In this document: positions 18,553 to 27,217 of the stretch, one piece after another | Numbering within the stretch: position 1 is the stretch's first letter | Layout: every line of letters starts with the position of its first letter | Origin: Corynebacterium atrinae | GTDB lineage: Bacteria > Actinomycetota > Actinomycetes > Mycobacteriales > Mycobacteriaceae | Assembly: GCF_030408455.1 (NCBI RefSeq) | Contig: NZ_CP046977.1 | Location: 1,488,001 to 1,552,000 of the forward strand | Direction: 5' to 3' | Length of the DNA stretch: 64,000 nt | Made by a program: the position numbers and the translations under genes | Notes under the pieces: model-generated | What the model saw: only the letters and a program-made list of their open reading frames with translations | Database searches by the model: none | What the model was told of the DNA's origin: nothing

Positions 18553-19739
18553 TGCCTCACCTCGGGGTTTCTGTGACGGATGAAGATGCGCTTGTACACG
18601 GCACGAACAGGGTATCCAACGTCGAAGAACGTCCCAGAACCGAAGTCGTCAACTCGGATGACGCCGCTCATCGTACCGGTATTGGACTTCTGATGGACGC
18701 CGTTTACGACCCGCTGTTTCTTTGTGTACGTCTTTGTCGCCGGATAGTCACCCTCACTCGTACCGAGGATCTCAAACTGATCGGGGTTGTAACGCTCCAA
18801 GAAGCTGATCGGCACACCCATCACGCTGTCGTAGTCGTTAGGAATCGCAGAAGTGTTGGGAACCTCGATCGCGTCGAAATTGTCGTACTGCTGGTAACCC
18901 TGCTCGACGACCTTCTTAGGTCCAAACCGTTTGTTGTCTTCCATGGACATTAGCTGCATCGGCTCATGACGACGACCATGCTGAATGCTAGTGAACCAGC
19001 ATGAGTTTCCTAGGCGTGTGTAGTCACCGACGTAGCCCATCCGCTCAGCCTTCGCCTTGTCAGTTTCCTTCACCTCGGTCCCCGCCGGAACTGCGAACAC
19101 CATGTCCGTGGAGTTGCCCGTGGCACCCAACCACATCTTATTGTCGCGGATGAGGGGGAACACCTCGCGATAAGTAATAGCGTTCGTGTTCCCGATGACT
19201 GAGAACAACACGCCGCCGTCCACCAACCAACCGAGAAACTCACGGAACAGCGAAAATGGCGGGTTCGTGATCACTACGTCAGCGGCATCCCTCATCGCGG
19301 TCACCTCAGTGCTGCGGAAGTCACCGTCGCCATCCAGATACTCCCACCGGAGGTCGTCGATGTTGATTCTGCCGTCACCGTCCAGGTCCTCAGGCACGAG
19401 AGTAAACACCCGACCCCTGTAGAGAGACTTGTCTTCGTTGTAGTCCGGGGCCTCGGTCTCGAACAGCGTCGGCTGATAGAACGCGGCAGCCTGGTTCGCC
19501 ATCGGAGCGTAGCTCGTCGAGATAAGTTTCTTCAGGCCGTACTCCTCGAAGTGCAGTGCGAAGAACTTGGTGAAGTTCGACCACTCGGGGTCGTCGCACG
19601 GCAAGAGCAGCGTCTTACCGCGGAAGACATCGGGGTCGTACTCCAAGTAGGCATTCATCTCACGCTCGATGTCCGCCCACTGCGTGTAGAACTCATCATT
19701 TTTGGCCTTCTTCGCAGCTCCCAGGCTCGTATTACCCAT
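18549..19739 (-). CDS. EcoRI-family adenine-N6 DNA methyltransferase
   Basis: 396 residues from ATG 19739. The sequence carries KNDEFYTQ near the N-terminus, [13 protein letters not shown] (44-56) and [12 protein letters not shown] (157-168). NPPF is the catalytic motif IV of adenine methyltransferases, and the surrounding segments are typical of the M.EcoRI family. Residues 118-130 ([13 protein letters not shown]) look like an EF-hand/dockerin calcium loop inserted before the GDGDFRS element. The gene is followed with a 4-bp overlap by the DUF262-HNH nuclease. A hairpin at 19765-19791 lies just upstream and may regulate it. Target sequence is not predictable from here; M.EcoRI methylates GAATTC but family members differ. 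Confidence 0.9.
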   Translation of the reverse strand: MGNTSLGAAKKAKNDEFYTQWADIEREMNAYLEYDPDVFRGKTLLLPCDDPEWSNFTKFFALHFEEYGLKKLISTSYAPMANQAAAFYQPTLFETEAPDYNEDKSLYRGRVFTLVPEDLDGDGRINIDDLRWEYLDGDGDFRSTEVTAMRDAADVVITNPPFSLFREFLGWLVDGGVLFSVIGNTNAITYREVFPLIRDNKMWLGATGNSTDMVFAVPAGTEVKETDKAKAERMGYVGDYTRLGNSCWFTSIQHGRRHEPMQLMSMEDNKRFGPKKVVEQGYQQYDNFDAIEVPNTSAIPNDYDSVMGVPISFLERYNPDQFEILGTSEGDYPATKTYTKKQRVVNGVHQKSNTGTMSGVIRVDDFGSGTFFDVGYPVRAVYKRIFIRHRNPEVRQ

Positions 19740-19764
19740 GTAGTAAAAACTCCTTAATAATTAC

Positions 19765-19791
19765 GTGGTTGTTATTCTAAGGCACAACCAC
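19765..19791. promoter_or_regulatory. Inverted repeat upstream of the methyltransferase
   Basis: GTGGTTGT (19765-19772) and ACAACCAC (19784-19791) form an 8-bp perfect inverted repeat, 26 bp before the methylase ATG. An operator or promoter-proximal hairpin is possible. Confidence 0.4.
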
Positions 19792-20322
19792 GGCTACCCG
19801 TCCTACCCTCGCAAGCACCCGAAGATGTGCCCCAGACAGACACCCCCACGGCGCTATGCAGTGCACTCCAGGACAGCTAAAAAACTGCACCACCACAGGC
19901 GCTGTTTTCCAGACACAATCCTGTTAGTCAGGGTGTGGCACATTTTTCAGCACCGTTTTCGAGCCGTCCGCGGACAGTCTGCGCAGGCTGCACTTTCCGT
20001 ACCACCTCAACGCACACTCCAATGTCCACTTTTCAGTGCGGAAAATGCGTGCTCCCAGTGTCGAAAATATGGACACTCGTGTATCCCCCTCGTATCGACC
20101 CTCCCGAGCGCTGCGCCTATGGGTGGGATACGTCTATCTCGACTGCATCTACAAACCTGAGGGCCTGATCAATGCTCGGCATGCTTCCGTGCCGCTAGTC
20201 CGTCTGCGCTCTTGCCAGAGGACAGGTAGCGATTCACCTCAGCCTGGCCACAGTCACCCACAGTGGCTATCGAGCGCAGGACAGGCGCGCCAAAGATAAT
20301 ACTTCTTGGTGTTGTGCCTTAG
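19777..20322. repeat. 12-bp inverted repeats bounding a 546-bp gene-free segment
   Basis: CTAAGGCACAAC at 19777-19788 recurs inverted at 20311-20322. Between them I find no convincing coding frame, only short A/T tracts and the motif TGTCCACTTTTCAG-like sequence. It could be a small non-coding mobile sequence or paired regulator sites flanking the iteron-like cluster. Confidence 0.4.
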
Positions 20323-20352
20323 CTTCACAGCCTTGCCACCGGTGCCAACAGG

Positions 20353-20664
20353 CCTGTCGATACGACCTGTCGACCTGCCGACACGACACAAGCCAGTCGA
20401 CAAATCAGTCGGCAGGATCATTTAGGCAGGTAAGAGGGTGTTTTCAACCTTGCTTTAGCTCGTCCTGTCGATGTGTCGATAAAAACGAAATCTTTCTACA
20501 GAACACTCATAAACCACGCCAGAGCGAAGGATGGTCAAGCAAAGCCGTGCGTTACTTTCTTCTCTTTTATATCGACATATCGACAGGACAATACACTTAC
20601 CCACTCTGAACTGGGGAAATGAACCTGTCGACAACCTGCCGATAAGCGTGATCGTATCGGCAGG
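20353..20664. repeat. Iteron-like cluster: nine CCTG(T/C)CGA motifs in 312 bp
   Basis: Forward copies start at 20353, 20366, 20374, 20464, 20624 and 20635; reverse copies (TCGRCAGG) start at 20409, 20580 and 20657. Several are arranged as inverted pairs, e.g. 20463-20480 against 20571-20588 (17 of 18 positions) and 20635-20642 against 20657-20664. Near matches continue to about 20730. No gene is credible in 19740-21012. The arrangement suits a replication origin, partition site or multi-operator control region of the element. Confidence 0.75.
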
Positions 20665-21012
20665 ATAACTGCCGGAGCGAGCAAGTAGGACCCCTGAACA
20701 GCATAAATAGACCCGCCGATACGACCTGACAGCTTCTCGATGTGGTGTTCCTACTCCGCGAGGGCATAAGTCTACGCCGGCACCATGGCACACCCCCGTC
20801 CACGGTCCGACCCCGAGGTCGGAGTAGCACCGCGACCCACCCCCGAGGTCCAGCCAACGGGGCGCCCTTTTCATGCCCAGTGCCCTGCACCAACGCCTTC
20901 TGAGTCTGAAATCGTCTCACTGAGATATGCCCTAAAGCACTGCTAGGGTATTGCAGAGAAATCTCGGAAACGAAGCGTCAACTATTGATGCCAGGCATAA
21001 AAGGAGCTTCAC

Positions 21013-21894
21013 GTGGCAGGTCACCAACCTTGGGAAAAACCCGGTGATTTTTTGTATCACTACACCACCACAGCCGGTCTCATCGGGATCCTTACATCTG
21101 GACGCATGTGGTTGACCAATGCTGGCTTTCTTAACGACGCTGAGGAACTCACCTACGGTGCTGGAAAGGCAGCTACACAGCTTCGCAGCAGGGCAGACGA
21201 GGCACGGTCTTCGTCAGACGACAGCGGGATGAACAACTATGTCGCAGACGCATTGGAAGATGTTGCACACTCCCTTGAATCTATTAACACACCAGGAGCC
21301 GGGCGTTTCGAATTCCCCTACGTAGCTTCTTTCTCGGAAGAACGTGACGATTTGAGCCAGTGGCGAGGATATGCCTCAGACGGATATTGCATAGCCTTCC
21401 ACCGCGCCTCGCTCCAAAACTATCTCGCCCCTGCCGGGGACAGCCCAGCGGTAGACGTGAAACAAAACCCACCTTTTCTTGAGAAAATCCACTATGGAGA
21501 AGAGGCGGATACATACCTTCAGAACCGGGTTTCGGACACCGTTAAGACGCTCTACGAACGTGGGTATCCTGCTGCTCCGCCGGGAGTCAACACTTATCTC
21601 ACTGTTAAGGAAATGATGGTTCCAGCCTTGGTCCTCACGAAACACCCAGCTTTTCGAGCTGAAAATGAATGGCGAGTCCACGTGGGTGATGCTGGTCCCG
21701 TGAAGTTTCGGGCATCAGCTCAAGGACCCGTACCTTACGTCGAGGTCAAGTTCGCACGCAATGCAATCGCTGAAATCATGGCGGGGCCAGGAGGAAATAG
21801 TAACCGGCGGGAGCGCGCCGCCGAGGAACTATTGCTCCAGAACGATTACATCTCCGTCCCCGTTACGTCTTCGACCGCACCTTATGTCGGCTAG
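21013..21894 (+). CDS. DUF2971-family protein
   Basis: 293 residues from GTG 21013, with AAAGGAG ten bases upstream. The pattern LYHYTTTAGLIGILTSGRMWLTNAGFLNDAEEL at the N-terminus and SFSEERDDLSQWRGYASDGYCIAFHR in the middle is that of DUF2971, whose members carry the conserved Tyr-His-Tyr start, FLND and SQWRxY blocks. Their biochemical activity is not settled, and the family is often found in phage-defence islands and mobile elements. It is the only plus-strand gene in this half of the element and lies downstream of the CCTGYCGA cluster. Its stop overlaps the convergent membrane-protein remnant by 4 bp. Confidence 0.8.
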   Translation: MAGHQPWEKPGDFLYHYTTTAGLIGILTSGRMWLTNAGFLNDAEELTYGAGKAATQLRSRADEARSSSDDSGMNNYVADALEDVAHSLESINTPGAGRFEFPYVASFSEERDDLSQWRGYASDGYCIAFHRASLQNYLAPAGDSPAVDVKQNPPFLEKIHYGEEADTYLQNRVSDTVKTLYERGYPAAPPGVNTYLTVKEMMVPALVLTKHPAFRAENEWRVHVGDAGPVKFRASAQGPVPYVEVKFARNAIAEIMAGPGGNSNRRERAAEELLLQNDYISVPVTSSTAPYVG

Positions 21895-22465
21895 CTTTCT
21901 AATGATCTAAGGGGAAAGTCTCCAAAAGGCAAGGGGTAGTGCATTGTCTTCAGCGCGTCTTTCTTGAGTTGTTCTAGTTGACCGTTATATCGGCGCACCC
22001 AATGTTTCCCCTGAAAATCAGTAAAAGCAATCTCACTTCCCGGTTTGCGATTCATACCGCCCCATGAAGAAGGGAGTTCCATCACGAACTTTCCAGGGGG
22101 GACTATAGAGCTTGCTCGCCGCATACTGGGCGTGCTGTGATCTTTTTGCCCTGGTAGTTCTGCCACCTTCTCTCCGGTCCCAGGTCCCGCTCCTGACGCG
22201 ATTACCAACGTCACCACCACGTCATAGATCGGGGCACCGGACGTGTTTTGTATGACGATTCCAGTTGACTGAGGCGAAGTCCCGGCACCTATCCACGTGG
22301 AAATTGCGGCTGCCTGCTTTGCTCTTCTAGTTTCCTTCTGGCGCGGCGTTCGTTTCGAATTTGCCACAGGGCAGCAGCCAGGGTCCCCACAGTGCCAAGC
22401 GCCGCCACCCAAGCCGGCGCATCGCCCCAATCGACGTGCATAAGAGCTTCTTCAACTACATTCAT
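21891..22465 (-). pseudogene. Membrane-anchored protein, frameshifted
   Basis: ATG 22465 opens MNVVEEALMHVDWGDAPAWV..., then AALGTVGTLAAALWQIRNERRARRKLEEQSRQ: one membrane helix followed by a basic stretch. That frame ends soon at a TAG. The natural continuation, QAAAISTWIGAG to the stop at 21891 (a beta-rich domain with GIVIQNTSGAPIYDVVVTLV), is in the next frame, so one base has been gained or lost near 22300-22330. The long frame beginning upstream in another phase is an artefact. The IS5-family element inserted at 22467, two bases before the ATG, has also removed the promoter. Architecture matches the genes at 14859 and 23547. Confidence 0.75.
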
Positions 22466-22469
22466 TTAA

Positions 22470-23436
22470 GAGATCGCGCGGATAGGTCAGGGTTGTTGGG
22501 TCGGGCGAGTCTCCCAGCGATAGGTGCACCAGGCCTCGCGGACGAGCCGGCGAACAACGATCACGGCGTTGGCTAAAGAAATGAACGCTTCAATGACCCG
22601 GATGCGACGTTCGGTACACACCTGCAGTTTCTTGAACCCGCGGTTATGCCACGAGTTCGTCCGTTCCACCACCCACCGGGCCCCGGCCTGCAACGGGACC
22701 CCTTTCTGGCTGATCACCCACTCGCAGCCAAGTTCGGTCAACAGACTGCGGGTCTTGCTTGAGTCGTATCCGGCGTCCAGATGCACGGTGATTTGATCGG
22801 GCAGGGCGAGTCCGAACCGGCCTAGTTTCTCCAATGTCGGGCGCAACAACGGTGAGTCATGCCGGTTGGCACCGGCGACCACGCACCCAAGCGGGATACC
22901 TGCGCCGTCGACCAGCAGGGAGCGTTTCGTGCCTTGTTTGCCCCGGTCAACCGGGGATCGCCCGGCGGCTTCACCACCGCAGGGGGCTTTGACGATGCAC
23001 CCGTCCACGCTTAAGTTTTCCAGATCGAGTCCGACGATACGGTCGTAGAATTCCAAACAGATCTGTTCCAGCTGCTCGAAGATGCCAGCGGTGATCCACT
23101 CGTCCCGGCGGGTGCGCAAGGTGGTGGCCGAGCATGTCGTGTCGGCGATCTTGGCATACGAGGCGCCGAGGACGAGGACCTGGATGAGCTTGTCGAAGAT
23201 GATCCGGTCCAGGATGCGTGGGCGGTGGCATCGAAGTGGGTGGGTGTCGGTCACGGGTGGGATCAGCGCGGCGAACTGGCACCAGAGGGGGTCGATGATA
23301 GAGGATGGAAGGGCAGGCACGAGTGCTCCTGAGTGGTGTACGTTTTCTTGGTCGAATCCGTATCTACCAGGCCTCGTGCCTGCTCTTGTTCACCACCCCA
23401 CCGTGGCCCCCTGTATCTTCCTATCCGCGCAATCTC
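22470..23436 (-). mobile_element. IS5-family insertion sequence (IS427-like group), 967 bp
   Basis: Ends are imperfect 17-bp inverted repeats GAGATCGCGCGGATAGG (22470-22486) and the complement of GAGATTGCGCGGATAGG (23420-23436). Outside lie 3-bp direct repeats TAA (22467-22469 and 23437-23439), the TNA type of duplication known for this group. The single transposase frame is complete. Confidence 0.9.
22487..23320 (-). CDS. IS5-family transposase
   Basis: 277 residues. The DDE residues are recognisable in LSVDGCIVKAP (first Asp), VHLDAGYDS (second Asp) and WVVERTNSW (Glu, with the family's ERxxSW-like end motif), and GKQGTKRSLLVDGAGIPLG is the typical segment after the first Asp. The frame starts at 23320 and its stop abuts the left terminal repeat at 22486. 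No interruption is visible, so it may be functional. Confidence 0.93.
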   Translation of the reverse strand: MPALPSSIIDPLWCQFAALIPPVTDTHPLRCHRPRILDRIIFDKLIQVLVLGASYAKIADTTCSATTLRTRRDEWITAGIFEQLEQICLEFYDRIVGLDLENLSVDGCIVKAPCGGEAAGRSPVDRGKQGTKRSLLVDGAGIPLGCVVAGANRHDSPLLRPTLEKLGRFGLALPDQITVHLDAGYDSSKTRSLLTELGCEWVISQKGVPLQAGARWVVERTNSWHNRGFKKLQVCTERRIRVIEAFISLANAVIVVRRLVREAWCTYRWETRPTQQP

Positions 23437-23546
23437 TAAGTATTAGAGGTTGCTTTGCGGGCTGAGCACTCTGAACCCCACCCTCCTGTCAACTGTAAGG
23501 GTAGCTAGCCTCCGATTCTATAAGTGTTGCTTGTAACGACACCCAA

Positions 23547-24290
23547 TTAGTCGTCTCCTTTAAGTTCAATAACTTCCCATGGTCGATAATCCTTCATCGA
23601 ATCAAACGGAGAGAAATAATGGTGCTCATAGCCCTTTTCGCCTCCCTCTGTTTCGTAGGTGATGACTAGTCCGTCGGCATCGTCGATTACTTTTTCGATA
23701 TCAAAGGTAAAAAAGCAACTGTCACCACCATCCGACTCCCAATGACCAAGGCCATGTTCGTCTATCGCCCAGTTCACGCCTATCACCCAGTTCACGCCGA
23801 GAGGTGGAATCTTCTGACTGCGCGAGGAGAATTGACCCGTTAGTTCAACTGACTTTTTCTCAGGGTTCATGCTTTCAATCAAAAAGCGAGCGGACGTCAC
23901 TCGCTCCTGAAACTTTGGTGTGGCAGATAGAACCCAGTTATAGCGATACCACGGCGTGGTATCGACATATACATTCCATTGCTTTTCTTCAGCGGCTGAT
24001 TCAGTGGCTCGCCAATGCCGATACTCAAAAAGATTCCGCCGCCTGTCTCTTCGCTCTTGCTCTTGCTGAAGCTTCTCATCACGTTCAGCCTGCTTCCGGC
24101 GGGCCTTTTTATCGGACCGGCGAGTGATTGACCATGAGATAAGGCCACCAGCAAGAGCGCTGAGGGTTAAAGACACAATCTGATCACCTACGGCTGCAGA
24201 CTGGTCACTTACCCACGGCCACAAAGATTCACTCAGCCAGTTACTGACCGGTGCCAGAATGTGCCCATCTATCTCATCTGTTTGCGCCAC
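23547..24290 (-). CDS. Membrane-anchored coiled-coil protein of unknown function
   Basis: 247 residues. A short N-terminal segment leads to one membrane helix (QIVSLTLSALAGGLISWSI, about 38-56), then a charged coiled-coil (RRSDKKARRKQAERDEKLQQ to RRDRRR, about 57-85) and a soluble domain starting NLFEYRHW with many aromatic residues. The NLFEY start is shared with the protein at 14859. No family is recognised. It was probably adjacent to the frameshifted gene at 21891 before the IS5-type element entered between them. Proteins of this build are common in defence islands as membrane effectors, which is only a suggestion. Confidence 0.65.
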   Translation of the reverse strand: MAQTDEIDGHILAPVSNWLSESLWPWVSDQSAAVGDQIVSLTLSALAGGLISWSITRRSDKKARRKQAERDEKLQQEQERRDRRRNLFEYRHWRATESAAEEKQWNVYVDTTPWYRYNWVLSATPKFQERVTSARFLIESMNPEKKSVELTGQFSSRSQKIPPLGVNWVIGVNWAIDEHGLGHWESDGGDSCFFTFDIEKVIDDADGLVITYETEGGEKGYEHHYFSPFDSMKDYRPWEVIELKGDD

Positions 24291-24469
24291 AAGGTACTGC
24301 TTATCACAGGACTAGGCGGGACTAGTGATCAACCCGGCCCGTTCAGCCTCGTGGAGGGATATCGATCGGGACTTTATTCTGCCCCCACTACCGCACCCAC
24401 GGTGGGTGATTAGGGAAGAACCTAGCCAGGATCATCACCGTGGTCGTGCTCTTACCTAATAAAACACCG

Positions 24470-26233
24470 CTAGAAGCCCGCCTGGGCCCCTGGAGAACCG
24501 CGACGAGGGCCTTGGCCCTTTCGGCCCTTCTGGGCTGTCGGCGGACGATCTAACCGCTCACGGAGGCCTCGAGCCTGGCGACGGTTCTCCGCGACAGTAC
24601 GGTTGGCCAGGTCCCGCTGCGCCTGGTTCTTCGACCAAAGGGATTTGTGCGTGCGCTCACGCATCTCCGCTATCTGCGGGTTTCGCTCACAGAGCCAGTC
24701 CAGGAAGTCGGCATCAACCTGCTTCATCGCGTCACGAGTGTCACCGTCAAGCACGGATGGGTCGAAGTCGGGGACCGATTTCACTGAGGCAAGCATCCCC
24801 TCGGCGTCGGCGAGCACCGTCGCCGCACGGGTCCGCTGGCGGGCAGCAGCCTCGCGGTCAGCCTTCGCATCAGCCATGAGTTCTTCGGCCTCTTGTCGTC
24901 GATGCTGTGCATCGGCTAGAGCTTTCTGCAGAGTCAGATCTGCCGCGCCCTTCGTTTTGCTCGCGTAGTCGTCGGCGTCGGCGCGCACCGCCTCGGCATC
25001 CTTCTCGCCGGCTGACCTCGCCCGGCGGTGGATCTCCGGCGCTTCGACCTCGGCAGCGGCAATCAGCTTCGCAGCCTTCTCCTCAGCGTCACTAACGGCG
25101 GTCTCGCGGGTAGACACCGCCATTTCTCGTTCTTTCAGAGCGTCCTCACGTGCAGTCACTGCGGTCTCGCGTTCGGCCAGGCTCTTGAGCCGGTCGCCGG
25201 CCTCCACGACGTTATCGACGACCCGCGTGTCATGCACCCGCTGACGCAGTTGCTCGACCTTGTGGCGGCGCAACTGGGTCTTATTCAGGTTCGACCGCTG
25301 GTTGTCCACGCGCTCCATCGTCGCCACATAGTCGATGCCGTGCGCCCGGGCCACGTCGTTGATGTAATTGCGCATCTCGTCGTGCCGCTCGGAGTAATTG
25401 CGCTGTGCCTCGGACTTGGTGGGGGAGTGGCCGACGAGCAGCTGCTTGAGAGACAACTTTCTCTCCGTCACACCGCCCGGCAGCTTGAGCTCGTCACCTA
25501 CAGGGACGGCGAAGATCTGGGCATGAGGGCTCGTCTCGTCACGGTGGATGTGGTCGGAGACGAGGTTAGCTTTCGTGCCATCGACATCCATCCATTCGTG
25601 GACCTTGTCAATCATCGCGCGCAGAAGTATGTCTGTGGCCTCTCGGCGTTCGGTGATGGTGCCGCGCCAGCGGTCTACATCCTCACGGCCTTCCTTAAGC
25701 TCGATCTGAGCACCCTCGGCATCAAGATGAGCATCATAGACATCGACACCGCCTGCAGGGGCCCGCTCCAGCACATCGGCGAAGTAGTCGACCCGCTGCT
25801 CCAGTTTCTCGAGATAATCTTTTGCGCCATCCTCGAAGGTGTCGTCGTACTGGCTCCAACTGGGTCCTGTGAACTTCGGGTCCAGCTGCAACACAAACTC
25901 AGCCACGTGCGCCGCGTTCGATGGTGTGCCCCGTTTGGTGTATTCGCCCGTCTTCTTGTTCAACCGTGCATGCTGCGCCTGAGACCACCGTTCCTCAGCC
26001 ACGGCATACATCTGGCCGATCGGATCCTGTCCCGTCAACGGTTCGCGTACCCCGTCACGCCACAGATAGGACTCGTTACGGGCAGTCATCGCGGCATTGA
26101 TCAGCTCGTTGCCGTGCGCCGCCACGATACCGGCTTCTTCTTCCGCCTCACGGCCGTTGTGCCGCATCCTCGGCGTGACATCAGCTTTGGCGACACCCTC
26201 CCACCGGAGGACCGTCGAATACCCCTCAGACAT
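24470..26233 (-). CDS. MobV (Mob/Pre) family relaxase
   Basis: 587 residues from ATG 26233 (GGAG upstream); the 84 extra codons of the longer frame lack the character of protein. The relaxase domain holds HRDETSPH (230-237), the HxDExxPH metal motif of MobV relaxases, in which the usual third histidine is replaced by Gln 239. The C-terminal half (about 310-500) is a long coiled-coil (ERETAVTAREDALKERE repeats) as in other MobV proteins, followed by a basic tail. It would nick oriT at 26538/26539, 300 bp upstream. With no secretion genes in the element, transfer would depend on a helper. Confidence 0.9.
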   Translation of the reverse strand: MSEGYSTVLRWEGVAKADVTPRMRHNGREAEEEAGIVAAHGNELINAAMTARNESYLWRDGVREPLTGQDPIGQMYAVAEERWSQAQHARLNKKTGEYTKRGTPSNAAHVAEFVLQLDPKFTGPSWSQYDDTFEDGAKDYLEKLEQRVDYFADVLERAPAGGVDVYDAHLDAEGAQIELKEGREDVDRWRGTITERREATDILLRAMIDKVHEWMDVDGTKANLVSDHIHRDETSPHAQIFAVPVGDELKLPGGVTERKLSLKQLLVGHSPTKSEAQRNYSERHDEMRNYINDVARAHGIDYVATMERVDNQRSNLNKTQLRRHKVEQLRQRVHDTRVVDNVVEAGDRLKSLAERETAVTAREDALKEREMAVSTRETAVSDAEEKAAKLIAAAEVEAPEIHRRARSAGEKDAEAVRADADDYASKTKGAADLTLQKALADAQHRRQEAEELMADAKADREAAARQRTRAATVLADAEGMLASVKSVPDFDPSVLDGDTRDAMKQVDADFLDWLCERNPQIAEMRERTHKSLWSKNQAQRDLANRTVAENRRQARGLRERLDRPPTAQKGRKGQGPRRGSPGAQAGF

Positions 26234-26529
26234 CCCTGGCTCCGTCTCATCAATGGCTTTATCCAGCCCGTGCCAGCTCCCCTTCGTCGATCGTTGGAGG
26301 CGGCGGATGACTGTGTCCCCGCACGATCCAGTCGATTGATTCCGTTGCACTGTCCCGGCTACGACGGTGGGGCCACGTCGGTGACCCGCTCGCCAGACAC
26401 GGCCGTTGGTTCGTTCCTCACCCCGGTCACGGTCTGGCCGATCGGGCCGCCTCTGTGGCCCCCGCTTATCTCTAACCCTGAACATGTGGAGCCTCTCGCT
26501 CCGCTACTCCACCTGCCCACGGTTAGAGA

Positions 26530-26592
26530 TAAGCGTAACACACTACCCTTACACTTGGTCGCTGGCGCTCCCTCGTTAACGTAAGGGGTGTG
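26530..26592 (-). other. Origin of transfer (oriT), pMV158/MobV type
   Basis: On the minus strand the sequence TAGTGTGTTA (complement of 26536-26545) equals the known MobV nick site TAGTGTG/TTA, so cleavage would fall between 26539 and 26538. It sits in the loop of a hairpin whose arms are TAAGCGTA (26530-26537) and TACCCTTA (26544-26551) with one mismatch, as in pMV158. A second complementary copy GTAAGGGGTGTG lies at 26581-26592. It is directly upstream of the relaxase gene. Confidence 0.88.
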
Positions 26593-26716
26593 CCCTGCCG
26601 GGGGCTGGCCCTGAATAGCCCAAGCCCTCGCTCGCTCGGTTTGTGCCATTCAGGGCAGATTTTAGACCCCGTCGTTGCTGCGACTCTCGCATCTTCGGGG
26701 TCAAAAATCATGAAAA

Positions 26717-26749
26717 CGACCCCCTGCAGATGCTCTCTGCAGGGGGTCG
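26717..26749 (-). terminator. Strong terminator, minus strand
   Basis: A perfect 14-bp stem (CGACCCCCTGCAGA and its complement) closes a 5-nt loop and is followed by TTTTC on the minus strand. It ends transcripts from the small coiled-coil gene at 26784-27101 before the oriT. Confidence 0.85.
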
Positions 26750-26783
26750 CTACCACGTGGTCGCGGAGGCCGCGTTACCTAAG

Positions 26784-27101
26784 TTACGGGGTCACTTCTG
26801 ACCCAGTTTCTGGGTTAGAAATGACCCGATTCTGACCTGGATTCCCGGTTGTAGAGACCTGCTCCAGAACCTTCTTCGCAACCTTGATATCAGCCTTGAG
26901 GCGGGTCACATCATGGCGGATCTGGGCCAGTTCGAGGGCCTCGATCTCATCCTCGGGCAGGGTGCCGGCGTGGGTGGTAATCAGCTCAGCCAGCTCGTCG
27001 TGTTCAGCGGTGAGCATCTTCTGTTCTAGCTCGGCCAGGCGACGGGCGTGGGCCTGCTTTTCGGCGTTGATCTGGGCTTGAATTTCGGTGGCGGTAGCCA
27101 T
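26784..27101 (-). CDS. Small coiled-coil protein, possible mobilization accessory
   Basis: 105 residues from ATG 27101; the 40 upstream codons of the longer frame are poor protein. It is almost wholly helical with heptad-like charge (EIQAQINAEKQAHARRLAELEQKML, LRADIKVAKKVLEQV). Size, charge pattern and position between the polymerase module and the oriT/relaxase suit a MobC-like or replication accessory factor, but no named family is recognised. A strong terminator follows. Confidence 0.6.
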   Translation of the reverse strand: MATATEIQAQINAEKQAHARRLAELEQKMLTAEHDELAELITTHAGTLPEDEIEALELAQIRHDVTRLKADIKVAKKVLEQVSTTGNPGQNRVISNPETGSEVTP

Positions 27102-27217
27102 GGTGATTGGTGGCCTTTCGGGGTTGTTGTGGGCTGCATTCGGGAGGATGCGAGGTGCGTCAGTGTCGCCGAGAATAGGCGGGGCACGAACACACTCCCG
27201 GTGCGGTTTCGGTGATG

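Noticed and set aside
20455..20920. Small minus-strand frames in the repeat region
   Set aside because: They overlap the iteron-like repeats, lack ribosome sites, and show no protein-like composition.
19740..21012. CRISPR-like array suggested by repeated CCTGYCGA
   Set aside because: Repeats are 8 bp, on both strands and irregularly spaced, with no spacers of uniform length and no cas genes.
25028..26584. 518-residue open frame on the plus strand
   Set aside because: It is antisense to the relaxase gene throughout, has no domain, and arises from G+C-rich codon bias.
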